A stretch of 64,000 nt of DNA from Roseateles_B sp041906185 (GTDB taxonomy: Bacteria; Pseudomonadota; Gammaproteobacteria; Burkholderiales; Burkholderiaceae_C), in assembly GCA_041906185.1 (NCBI GenBank), contig JAYRJQ010000005.1, positions 62,001 to 126,000 on the forward strand, given 5' to 3'. This document shows positions 8,826 through 17,188 of the stretch, one piece after another (position 1 is the stretch's first letter; every line of letters begins with the position of its first letter). The position numbers and the translations under genes are program-made. The notes below the pieces were generated by a model. It had not been told where the DNA came from. It worked only from the letters and a program-made list of their open reading frames with translations, and did not search any database.

Positions 8826-9065
8826 TCAGTCCTTGCGGGCGTGGGCGGCGCGCAGTTCGGCAGCAAAGCTGGGCATGCTGTCTTCGTACTGGGCGGCCAG
8901 AGCCAGCAGTTCGCGCTCTTCACGGGCCTTCTTCGCGGCAGCCAGGTGAGCCTGGACCTTGGCGATCAGGCTCAGCCACAGGCGGGCGCCGATGGCAGCG
9001 AAGGAACCCCCATGACGAACGGTGCGGTGCAGGGGCAGACCGAAGGTTTGGGTGGCGACGCTCAT
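8826..9065 (-). CDS. Small conserved-looking protein divergent from a LysR gene
   Basis: A 79-residue protein of unknown function. No signal peptide or clear membrane helix; the middle has WLSLIAKVQAHLAAAKKAREERELLALAAQYE, a long amphipathic and charged helix, then SMPSFAAELRAAHARKD. The layout (short amphipathic start, basic-acidic helix) recalls small DUF1127/YjiS-type proteins but lacks their motif. Evidence that it is real: a strong AGGAAG ribosome site before the ATG at 9065, family-like codon use, and its own terminator. It faces the LysR gene at 9187 across 121 bases, so it may be that regulator's target; this is inference. Confidence 0.75.
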   Translation of the reverse strand: MSVATQTFGLPLHRTVRHGGSFAAIGARLWLSLIAKVQAHLAAAKKAREERELLALAAQYEDSMPSFAAELRAAHARKD

Positions 9066-9186
9066 GATGTGACTTCCTTGTGGGTGTTGCGGGCACCAGG
9101 GTGTGGTGCGATGGAATGAATTCTCGGGTAAACCCTAGACATTCTCCAAATGAATTGTTTGCATTTGCTCTATAAACGGCATTCAT

Positions 9187-10122
9187 ATGAGCTTTCGCAA
9201 CCTGGACCTCAACCTCCTGCGCGTCTTTGATGCCGTCATGGCGGAACGCAACCTCACCCGGGCCGCCGAGCGTCTGGCGATGACGCAACCGGCGGTCAGC
9301 CATGCCTTGAAGCGGCTCCGTGAGGCGCTGGGCGAGGAGCTGTTCGTCCGCCAGGCCTTCGGCATGAAGCCCACCTCCCGCGCCGAGGGCCTGTGGCCGG
9401 AGATCCGCCAGGCGCTCGACCGGCTGCGGGCGGTGCTGGACCCGGGCGACTACCAGCCCGCGACGGAGGACGCCACCTTCCAGATCGCCATGGCCGACGC
9501 CACCGCCGCGCTGGTGCTGCCGCCGCTGGTGGCCGATCTGGAGTCGCTGCACGCCCGCGCCCGCGTGCACGTGCTGCCACTCACCACGCGCGATCCGCGC
9601 AGCCTGCTCGAGCAGGGCGAGGCCGACTTCGCTCTCGGCTACTTCCCGCAGGCCGTCGCGGCGCTGCAGGGCCAGGGACAGCTCGCGGCCATTCGCCATC
9701 ACCGGCTGTACGAGAGCCAGTACGTCTGCGTCATGCGCCGCGACCACCCGCTCGCGCAGGCGCCGCTGGACCTCGACACCTACTGCGCCGCCCACCACCT
9801 GCTGGTGAGCTTCTCGGGCCGGCCGCACGGCTTCGTCGACGAGTCCCTGGCCGCGCTAGGCCGCAGCCGCCGCATCGTGCTCACGGTGAACCAGTTCTTC
9901 ACGGCCGGGCGCGTGGTCGCGCAGTCGGACCTGCTGACGGTGCTCCCGGCCCGTTTCGTGAGCGCCACCGGCTACCGCAGCGGCCTGGTCGAGCGGCCGC
10001 TGCCCCTGGCATTGGCGCCGGTCCACGTGGACATGCTCTGGCACATGCGCGACGAGGACCGCCCCTCGCTGCGCTGGATGCGCGAGCGGCTGCTGCTGGC
10101 TGCCGCGCTGGCGGCCGCCTGA
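9187..10122 (+). CDS. LysR-family transcriptional regulator (NodD-like branch)
   Basis: A 311-residue regulator. The winged helix-turn-helix occupies about residues 4-65 (DLNLLRVFDAVMAERNLTRAAERLAMTQPAVSHALKRLREALGEELFVR), followed by a substrate-binding domain. NLDLNLLRVFDAV and the FGMKPTSRA stretch are typical of the NodD/LinR-like LysR branch, which often senses aromatic or small hydrophobic inducers. It is divergent from the small gene at 8826-9065. A TATAAA at 9171-9176 stands 10 bases before the ATG, so if it is the -10 box the transcript is nearly leaderless. The inducer cannot be read from sequence. Confidence 0.93.
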   Translation: MSFRNLDLNLLRVFDAVMAERNLTRAAERLAMTQPAVSHALKRLREALGEELFVRQAFGMKPTSRAEGLWPEIRQALDRLRAVLDPGDYQPATEDATFQIAMADATAALVLPPLVADLESLHARARVHVLPLTTRDPRSLLEQGEADFALGYFPQAVAALQGQGQLAAIRHHRLYESQYVCVMRRDHPLAQAPLDLDTYCAAHHLLVSFSGRPHGFVDESLAALGRSRRIVLTVNQFFTAGRVVAQSDLLTVLPARFVSATGYRSGLVERPLPLALAPVHVDMLWHMRDEDRPSLRWMRERLLLAAALAAA

Positions 10123-10155
10123 CCCTGGCGGATGGCGATCGGCGACAATCGCACC

Positions 10156-10911
<756 letters not shown>

Positions 10912-10962
10912 GCGTCAACTGAGCGCCCACCGGCGGCCCCGGCCCGGGGCCGCCTCGCACCC

Positions 10963-11739
10963 ATGAAGCTGCAGATCCTCTCGGACCTTCACATGGAGAC
11001 GGAGGCCTTCGAGCCCCAGCCCGCGCCCGAGGCCGAGCTGCTGGTGCTGGCAGGTGACGTCGACAGCACCTGGCGCGGCCTCGCCGCTTTCGGGGGCTGG
11101 CCCGTGCCGGTGCTCTTCGTGCCGGGCAATCACGAATACGACCACCGCGAGATCCGCGAGACCGGCGCCGTGCTGCGCCGCGAATGCGAGCGTCTGGGCC
11201 TGGAGATGCTGGACGACGAGGCATGCCTGCGGACGGGCGCCGACGGGCGCCGCATCCGATTTCTCGGCTCCACACGCTGGAGCGACTTCGATGTCTTCGG
11301 CGCGGCCCAGCGCGAGCGGGCGATGCGGGCCGCCGGCTATTTCCAGCGCGTCATGAACGCCCGGCTCGACGGCCAGCCCTTCGATGCCGACGCCGTCCGC
11401 CGCCTCGGCCTCGAGAACCGGGCCTGGCTCGAGCAGGCCCTGGCGCGTGCACCGGCGGAGCCGGCCGACGCCACCGTCGTCATCACCCACTTCGCGCCCA
11501 GCCTGAAGAGTGCCGACCCGCGCTACGGCAAGCAGCCAGGCACGGCCAGCTTTTGCAACGACGACGAGGCGCTGATGCCCGGCGTGGACCTCTGGATCCA
11601 CGGTCACCTGCATTGCCGCCACGACTACCGCATCAGCCATCCGGCGGGCGGCAGCACCCGCGTCCTGTGCAATGCCCGCGGTCATGGCCGCAAGGGCGAG
11701 GCGGCGGGTTACGAGGCGCAGCGGGTCGTCGAGGTCTGA
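10963..11739 (+). CDS. Calcineurin-like metallophosphoesterase
   Basis: A 258-residue dimetal phosphoesterase. All signature blocks are present: SDLH (Asp8, His10), AGDVD (Asp32), PGNHEYD, ITHFAPS and HGHLHCRHDYR. Members hydrolyse phosphomono- or diesters and nucleotides; the substrate here is unknown. No signal peptide, so cytosolic. It begins 52 bases after the YecA-like gene on the same strand, so co-transcription is possible. Start is the ATG at 10963, which gives MKLQILSDLH, the usual first strand. Confidence 0.9.
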   Translation: MKLQILSDLHMETEAFEPQPAPEAELLVLAGDVDSTWRGLAAFGGWPVPVLFVPGNHEYDHREIRETGAVLRRECERLGLEMLDDEACLRTGADGRRIRFLGSTRWSDFDVFGAAQRERAMRAAGYFQRVMNARLDGQPFDADAVRRLGLENRAWLEQALARAPAEPADATVVITHFAPSLKSADPRYGKQPGTASFCNDDEALMPGVDLWIHGHLHCRHDYRISHPAGGSTRVLCNARGHGRKGEAAGYEAQRVVEV

Positions 11740-11880
11740 CCGGAGATCGCCCGTCCCACACGGGCGCGCGACCATCGGGCTCGACCCGCTTGAGATTCGT
11801 CAATCCGGCCCGCGCGGCTTGTGCCAGACTCCATGCGCACCCAACGTACTTGACGCCATCTGATGGCGGGGAGAAATGGC

Positions 11881-12303
11881 ATGAAGATCCTGGTTCCTGT
11901 GGACGGCAGCTCCTACACCAAGCGCATGCTGGCCTATCTGGTCGCGCACGACGAATGGCTGGGCAATGCCCACCAGTACACCGTCCTGCACGCCGTGCCT
12001 GCCGTGCCGCCGCGCGCTGCCGCCGTGCTGGACAAGGCCGTGCTGAAGTCCTACTACGACGACGAGGCCGAGAAGGTCCTCAAGACCGTCCGCACGTTCT
12101 TCGAGAAGCAGAAGGTCCGCGCCGAGTTCGTGAGCAAGGTCGGTCCCGCGGCCGACGTCATCACGGCGGCGGCCAACAAGGGCAAGTTCGACCTGCTGCT
12201 GATGGGCTCGCACGGCCACGGCACGCTGGGCAATCTGGTGCTGGGCTCCGTCGCGACCAAGGTCATGAGCCAGACCGACGTGCCCGTCCTGCTGGTGCGC
12301 TGA
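11881..12303 (+). CDS. Universal stress protein (UspA family)
   Basis: A 140-residue single-domain Usp protein. It starts MKILVPVDGSSYTKRML, with the conserved Asp of the ATP-binding type. The C-terminal nucleotide motif G-2x-G-9x-G-S is present as MGSHGHGTLGNLVLGS, so ATP binding is expected. These proteins support survival under starvation and oxidative stress; the exact role varies. Start is the ATG at 11881, preceded by GGGGAGAA; an in-frame upstream ATG at 11863 would add six residues unlike the family. A strong hairpin follows. Confidence 0.93.
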   Translation: MKILVPVDGSSYTKRMLAYLVAHDEWLGNAHQYTVLHAVPAVPPRAAAVLDKAVLKSYYDDEAEKVLKTVRTFFEKQKVRAEFVSKVGPAADVITAAANKGKFDLLLMGSHGHGTLGNLVLGSVATKVMSQTDVPVLLVR

Positions 12304-12311
12304 CCCTTCGA

Positions 12312-12333
12312 GGGCGCCTCAGCCGAGGCGCCC
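12312..12333. terminator. Strong hairpin between two convergent genes
   Basis: A perfect 9-bp stem (GGGCGCCTC/GAGGCGCCC) with a four-base loop, eight bases past the Usp stop. No T tract, so termination is only likely. Confidence 0.5.
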
Positions 12334-12356
12334 GACCCCGCCGCTACACCTCGGTG

Positions 12357-12584
12357 CTACACCCGGCGATGCAGCCAGGCCAGGGGTGACTCGCCCGCGC
12401 TCGGCGGCGGGCTTTCGGTGGACTCGAGGCGCTGGTAGTCGCTGGTGCGTCGAAATGAGTCAGCTTCGTCCTCGAGCGTGACCTCGAGACCGAAGGCCGT
12501 ACCCATGTCCGCCGGGTCCTGGACCGGGCGATTGCTGGGCTGACGGCGGAAGAATCGCAGTGCGGCGGCAGGGGCAAATCGCAT
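12357..12584 (-). CDS. Small hypothetical protein
   Basis: A possible 75-residue protein, MRFAPAAALRFFRRQ..., with an Arg-rich start and an acidic middle (LEVTLEDEADSF). No recognised domain. In favour: an AGG nine bases before the ATG at 12584, GC-rich third positions, and a position convergent with the Usp gene, sharing its hairpin. Against: it is short, and the frame extends upstream without a stop, so the start is uncertain (a second ATG lies at 12596). Confidence 0.45.
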   Translation of the reverse strand: MRFAPAAALRFFRRQPSNRPVQDPADMGTAFGLEVTLEDEADSFRRTSDYQRLESTESPPPSAGESPLAWLHRRV

Positions 12585-12833
12585 GGTGGACCTCATCTGG
12601 CAGCTGGACGTGAAACGGCCCGGAGGCCCGATTCCATCGCGTATCCCTCGCGTATTGCGCTGGATCACGCAGGGTTCCAGTGTGCGCGTCTGAGCGCCCG
12701 CAGATATCCCACAATTGGGTGGAAAACGACAGGCAGTTGGCAAAAACTCACGCGCTTGCAAAGTGATGCAAAGCCAAGTCTTTGTTGCCAATGCCATCGG
12801 TGCAATCCCTGTGCGAAATGCTATGGTTCCGCC

Positions 12834-13076
12834 ATGACTGTTCGCACCTTCCTCGCGCTGAGCCGCGGCATGCTGTGCACCATCGCACTGGCCGTGCTGG
12901 CGGTGTGCTGGCACGCCGCCACGTCGGGCGAGGCGCCGCGCCGTCCCGGCCCGCTGGCCCAGCGGCATGCGCCCGGCACTGGCGGACTGCCGACGCTGTC
13001 CGGGCGGGCGCCCCAGCCCATGTCCTCCGCCTCCGCACCGGCGCGGCGCGTGGCGCTGGCTGCGCCGGGCCGCTGA
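12834..13076 (+). CDS. Small predicted membrane or exported protein
   Basis: A possible 80-residue protein. MTVRTFLALSRGMLCTIALAVLAVCW is a basic start with one hydrophobic helix (about 8-27), either a membrane anchor or a signal peptide. The rest is Pro/Arg/Ala-rich and looks disordered. Codon third positions are GC-rich like the neighbours. No recognised family. It ends 28 bases before the end of the convergent LysR gene. I regard it as plausible but unproven. Confidence 0.4.
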   Translation: MTVRTFLALSRGMLCTIALAVLAVCWHAATSGEAPRRPGPLAQRHAPGTGGLPTLSGRAPQPMSSASAPARRVALAAPGR

Positions 13077-13103
13077 GCCCTCCGCCGCCCTGGCCCTCGG
13101 CAC

Positions 13104-14105
13104 TCAGGTCTTGCCTTGGGTGCCCGCACCGGCCGCGGCGCCCGCCGCCGCACCCGTCGCCTTGCGCCGCCCTGGCAGTGCCTTGAGCGCACTCCGGGCG
13201 CCGGTGCTGAGCGCCTGACCCACCTGATCCAGCAGCGCCACACGGCCGGGGGCCGGCGCGGCCTCGCTCACCAGCTTCCACTGGTGCCAGTAAAGCGTCA
13301 GATCGACGCTGACCTCCGCGCGAAGGGGCAGCAGCTGGCGCTTGCGCACCAGCTCGCGCACCTGCAGTTCCGGCACCACGGCAATGCCCCACCCCATGCA
13401 GGCCGCCCGCACGATGGCGTCGCTGGAGGGCACATAGCGCTCCTTCAGCCGCGGGTGGCGCACGCCGAAGGCTTGACTGATCCACTGCACCTGGTTGTCG
13501 TCCTTGCGATTGAAGACGAGGAAGGGCAGCTGGGAGAAATTGGCCTCGTTGAGCCCACCCGGCAGGTGGCGGGTCACGAAATCCGGGCTGGCGACGGCCA
13601 CATAGGACATCACCCCCAGCGGCTGCACCAGGCAGCCCCGCAGCGCCTGCCTCACCGTGCTGACGCAGCCCAGCACCTCGCCCTGGCGGAGCCAGTCGTG
13701 GGTGAAGTCCTGGTCATCGACGATCAGCTCGAGGCCGAAACCCTCGCGCAGGCCCTGCTGCACCAGACCGTCCAGTGCCGGCAGCACCCAGGTGGCCAGG
13801 CTGTCGGCATTGACGGCGATGGGCAGGCGCTCATGCGGCGTCACCTGGCTGCCCAGCTCCCGGGCGACGTCGGTGCGCAAGGCCTGCAGCTGGCGCGCGA
13901 AACGCAGCAGGACTTTGCCCGGCTCCGTCAGCCGCAGCGGGCGGGAACGCACGACCAGCAGCTGCCCCACCTGCGCCTCCAGGCTGCGCAGGCGCTGCGA
14001 GACCGCGCTCTGCGTGACGCTCAGGCGCTGGGCGGCGCGCTCGAAGCTGCGCTCGTCCGCCAGGGCGGCCAGGCAGTCGAGTCCGGCGGAGTCGAGGTCT
14101 TTCAT
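13104..14105 (-). CDS. argP: LysR-family regulator, ArgP/IciA-like
   Basis: A 333-residue regulator whose N-terminus, LDSAGLDCLAALADERSFERAAQRLSVTQSAVSQRLRSLE, is the ArgP (IciA) helix-turn-helix with its characteristic spacing. ArgP senses lysine and arginine and in E. coli drives the exporter argO. Here the divergent neighbour is dadA, not a LysE/ArgO exporter, so control of D-amino-acid oxidation is inferred from position. The last 30 residues are an Ala/Gly/Lys-rich tail beyond the normal family end. The stop codon lies inside a partial match (10 of 13 bases) to the repeated motif. Start is the ATG at 14105. Confidence 0.85.
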   Translation of the reverse strand: MKDLDSAGLDCLAALADERSFERAAQRLSVTQSAVSQRLRSLEAQVGQLLVVRSRPLRLTEPGKVLLRFARQLQALRTDVARELGSQVTPHERLPIAVNADSLATWVLPALDGLVQQGLREGFGLELIVDDQDFTHDWLRQGEVLGCVSTVRQALRGCLVQPLGVMSYVAVASPDFVTRHLPGGLNEANFSQLPFLVFNRKDDNQVQWISQAFGVRHPRLKERYVPSSDAIVRAACMGWGIAVVPELQVRELVRKRQLLPLRAEVSVDLTLYWHQWKLVSEAAPAPGRVALLDQVGQALSTGARSALKALPGRRKATGAAAGAAAGAGTQGKT

Positions 14106-14297
14106 AAGAACAATTAATGTATCGCGAGAAATATGAATGGCGCTTCTTGATTTGAGTCAGGCTCCGGACAATGCGCCAGCCGTGTCGCGTCTCACGCCTG
14201 CGGCAATTTCCCGCCCTCTTCCCCCTTCAATCCGGCCACGCAAGCGCCGATCATTCCGGAATCCCGCCCACGGGCTTCCTTCGCAGGAGCAGTACAG

Positions 14298-15614
14298 ATG
14301 AAAGTCGTCGTTCTGGGTGCAGGCATCATCGGCGTCGCCACCGCCTGGTATCTGCTGGAGGAGGGCCACGAAGTGGTGGTGGTCGACCGCCAGGAAGACG
14401 CCGCCCTGGAGACCAGCTTCGCCAACGGCGCGCAGATCTCCGTGAGCTTCTGCGAGCCCTGGGCCAATGCCGGCGCGCCGTTCAAGGTCGCCAAGTGGCT
14501 GCTGCGCGATGATTCCCCCCTGCTGTTCCGCCCGCGCCTGGAAGTGGCGCAATGGCGCTGGGGCCTGAGCTTCCTCACCCAGTGCACCAACGCCGCCTTC
14601 GAGCGCAATGTGGAGCAACTGGTGCGCCTGGGCCGCTACAGCCATGAGTCGCTGAAGTCGCTGGTGGCGCAGACGGGCATCGAGTACGAACGTCTCGAAC
14701 GCGGCATCCTGCACTTCTTCTCCAGCCAGGCCGATTTCGACGCCGGCGCCGCCGGGGCCGAGGTCATGCGCAGCCACGGCGTGGACCGCCGCGTCCTGAA
14801 CCGCGACGAGGTGCTGAAGGTCGAGCCGGCGCTGCGCGCCTTCGGCAACAACATCTTCGGTGGCACCTTCACGCCCAGCGACGAATCGGGCGATGCCTGC
14901 GTCTTCACGCAGAAGCTGGCGCAGGCCTGCATCGCGCGCGGCGCGACCTTCCTCTACGGTCACGACATCCTGGCGCTGCAGCGCGAAGGCCAGGCCATCA
15001 GCGGCGTCCAGATCGCCCATGTGCGCACCGGCCAGAAGACCGTGCTCAAGGGCGATGCCTTCGTGGCGGCCATGGCCTCCTACACGCCCCAGCTGCTCAA
15101 GCCGCTGGGCGAGTTCCTCAACATCTACCCCGCCAAGGGCTACTCGGCCACGCTGCGCCTGAAGAAGCCCGAGCAGGCCAGCGTCGTCAGCCTGCTGGAC
15201 GACACCCGCAAGATCGCCATCTCCCGCCTGGGCGACTACGTGCGCATCGCCGGCACGGCCGAGCTGGTGGGCATGGACACGAGCCTCGACACGCCCACCT
15301 CGCGCGTGCGCTGCGACGCCCTGGTCAAGCGCTACGAGGAGCTCTTCCCCGGCGTGGCCGACCTCGGCGAACGCAACTACTGGACCGGCCTGCGCCCCAG
15401 CACGCCGACGAACATCCCCTACATCGGCCGCTCGAAGAAGGCGTCCAACCTCTGGCTCAATGCCGGCCACGGGACGCTGGGCTGGACGCACGGCGCCGGC
15501 TCCGGCCGCGCGGTGGCCGAGCTGCTCAGCGGCAAGCGCCCCGCCCTGGAGGGCTTCGGCTTCTACGGCAACGCCCTACCGAGCACGCCCGCGCGCCGCC
15601 TGGCCCCCGCCTGA
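14298..15614 (+). CDS. dadA: D-amino acid dehydrogenase, small subunit
   Basis: A 438-residue FAD enzyme that oxidises D-amino acids, above all D-alanine, to the 2-oxo acid and ammonia, passing electrons to the respiratory chain at the inner membrane. The dinucleotide motif VVVLGAGIIGVATAWYL (3-19) and acidic end VVVVD are intact. ETSFANGAQISVSFCEPWANAG and the late GLRPSTPTNIPYIGRS and LNAGHGTLGWTHGAGSGR blocks are those of DadA. Start ATG at 14298 with GGAG upstream. Usually paired with an alanine racemase (dadX); none is nearby. The 192-base gap to the ArgP-like gene is AT-rich near 14106-14160 and likely holds the operator. Confidence 0.95.
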   Translation: MKVVVLGAGIIGVATAWYLLEEGHEVVVVDRQEDAALETSFANGAQISVSFCEPWANAGAPFKVAKWLLRDDSPLLFRPRLEVAQWRWGLSFLTQCTNAAFERNVEQLVRLGRYSHESLKSLVAQTGIEYERLERGILHFFSSQADFDAGAAGAEVMRSHGVDRRVLNRDEVLKVEPALRAFGNNIFGGTFTPSDESGDACVFTQKLAQACIARGATFLYGHDILALQREGQAISGVQIAHVRTGQKTVLKGDAFVAAMASYTPQLLKPLGEFLNIYPAKGYSATLRLKKPEQASVVSLLDDTRKIAISRLGDYVRIAGTAELVGMDTSLDTPTSRVRCDALVKRYEELFPGVADLGERNYWTGLRPSTPTNIPYIGRSKKASNLWLNAGHGTLGWTHGAGSGRAVAELLSGKRPALEGFGFYGNALPSTPARRLAPA

Positions 15615-15622
15615 GCGGCTCC

Positions 15623-15647
15623 GGCCCGACCCCGCGCGGGGCCGGGC
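15623..15647 (+). terminator. GC-rich hairpin after dadA
   Basis: GGCCCG and CCCCG arms pair with CGGGG and CGGGCC across a bulged A, eight bases past the dadA stop. No T tract; may act as a processing barrier or weak terminator. Confidence 0.4.
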
Positions 15648-15714
15648 CCCACCGGCGCGCCTCGGCCGGGGATGACTACAATCCGCGCCCTTCCCCGCAT
15701 TTCAGGGCGCCGCC

Positions 15715-17055
15715 ATGTCTTCCCTTTCCAGCGCCAATTCCCCCAGCGCCGCCAATTTCTGTGCCATCGACTTCGGCACGTCCAACTCGGCCGTCGCCAT
15801 TCCTGACTCGTCGGGCGGCATGCGCCTCGTGGCGCTCGAGGGCAACCGGGTCACCATGCCCACGGCGGTCTTCTACTTCACGGAAGGTCGCCACGATGCC
15901 GACGGCCCGCCCCGCGCCTTCGGCCGCGCCGCACTGGCCGCCTACGTGGAAGGCACCGACGGCCGCCTGATGCGCTCGATGAAGAGCATCCTCGGCTCCA
16001 GCCTCATCGACCAGACCACCGACGCCGGTGGCGGCCGCGGCGTGAAGTACTTCGACATGCTGGCCGGCTACCTCAAGCGCCTGAAGGGCCAGGCCGAAGC
16101 CGCTGCCGGCCATGCGATCGACCGCGTGGTGCTGGGCCGCCCCGTCTTCTTCGTCGACGAGGACCCGGTGCGCGACGCCGCCGCGCAGGCCTCGCTGGCA
16201 AGCGCCGCCCGCGCCGTGGGCTTCACCGACATCCACTTCCAGTTCGAGCCCATCGCCGCGGCCTTCGACTATGAGCGCCAGGCCACGTCCGAGCAGCTCG
16301 TGCTGGTCGCCGACATCGGCGGCGGCACGTCCGACTTCTCCATCGTGCGCGTGGGCCCGGAGCGCATGGCGCGGCTGGACCGCCGCGAGGACATCCTCGC
16401 CAATCACGGCGTGCACATCGCCGGCACGGACTTCGACCGCCACGTCGAGCTGGCCGCCATCCTCCCGGAATTCGGCTACCGCAGCCTCGGCCCGGCCAAG
16501 CCCGGCCAGGTGCCGCGCGAGGTGCCCAGCGGCGTCTACTTCGACCTCGCGACCTGGCATCTGATCAACACCGTCTACAGCCCCCAGCGCATGGCGGAGC
16601 TGCGCAGCATGCGCAGCTTCTATGGCGACACGCGCCACCACGACCGCCTGATGACGGTGGTGGAAGAGCGCCTGGGCCACGAGCTGGCCAGCCGCGCGGA
16701 GGACGCCAAGATCGCCGTGGCGGCGGGCGGCGAGGTGGCGGTGGACCTGGGGCTGATCGAGCGAGGCCTGGCGGTCCGCTTCGACGCCGACGGCGCACAC
16801 CAGGCGCTGGGCCGGGACATCGAGCGCATCGCCCAGGCCGGGCGGGAGACCGTGGCGCTGGCCGGCCTGACGCCGGACCGCATCGATGCCCTCTACTTCA
16901 CCGGCGGCTCCACCGGCCTCGTCCCGCTGGCCGAGCGCATCGCGGCGGACTACCCGACGGCGCGCCGCGTCCAGGGCGACGCCTTCGCCTCGGTCGCCAG
17001 CGGCCTGGGGCTGCATGCGGCCCGCCTCTTCCAGGTCCGGCCGGCCCAGGCCTGA
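15715..17055 (+). CDS. yegD: Hsp70-like chaperone-family protein YegD
   Basis: A 446-residue actin-fold ATPase of the YegD branch of the Hsp70 family. The phosphate-1 loop is CAIDFGTSNSAVAI (about 17-30), phosphate-2 is VLVADIGGGTSDFSIVRVG (about 198-216), and LYFTGGSTGLVPLAERI closes the adenosine site. It lacks the Hsp70 substrate-binding domain, as YegD proteins do. Function is unproven; a role as a specialised chaperone is inferred. It stands alone, 134 bases before the S9 peptidase gene. Confidence 0.9.
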   Translation: MSSLSSANSPSAANFCAIDFGTSNSAVAIPDSSGGMRLVALEGNRVTMPTAVFYFTEGRHDADGPPRAFGRAALAAYVEGTDGRLMRSMKSILGSSLIDQTTDAGGGRGVKYFDMLAGYLKRLKGQAEAAAGHAIDRVVLGRPVFFVDEDPVRDAAAQASLASAARAVGFTDIHFQFEPIAAAFDYERQATSEQLVLVADIGGGTSDFSIVRVGPERMARLDRREDILANHGVHIAGTDFDRHVELAAILPEFGYRSLGPAKPGQVPREVPSGVYFDLATWHLINTVYSPQRMAELRSMRSFYGDTRHHDRLMTVVEERLGHELASRAEDAKIAVAAGGEVAVDLGLIERGLAVRFDADGAHQALGRDIERIAQAGRETVALAGLTPDRIDALYFTGGSTGLVPLAERIAADYPTARRVQGDAFASVASGLGLHAARLFQVRPAQA

Positions 17056-17188
17056 CGAAAGGCACGGGGGCACGGCCCTGCTAGATTCCGGGGCTTTGCC
17101 TCCCGAGGCAGCCCCCGACACCCTTCCCGCGCGGTCCCGGATCATCGGCACGACCGACCGGACCGCGGAATTTCCGGAGCTTGTGACC

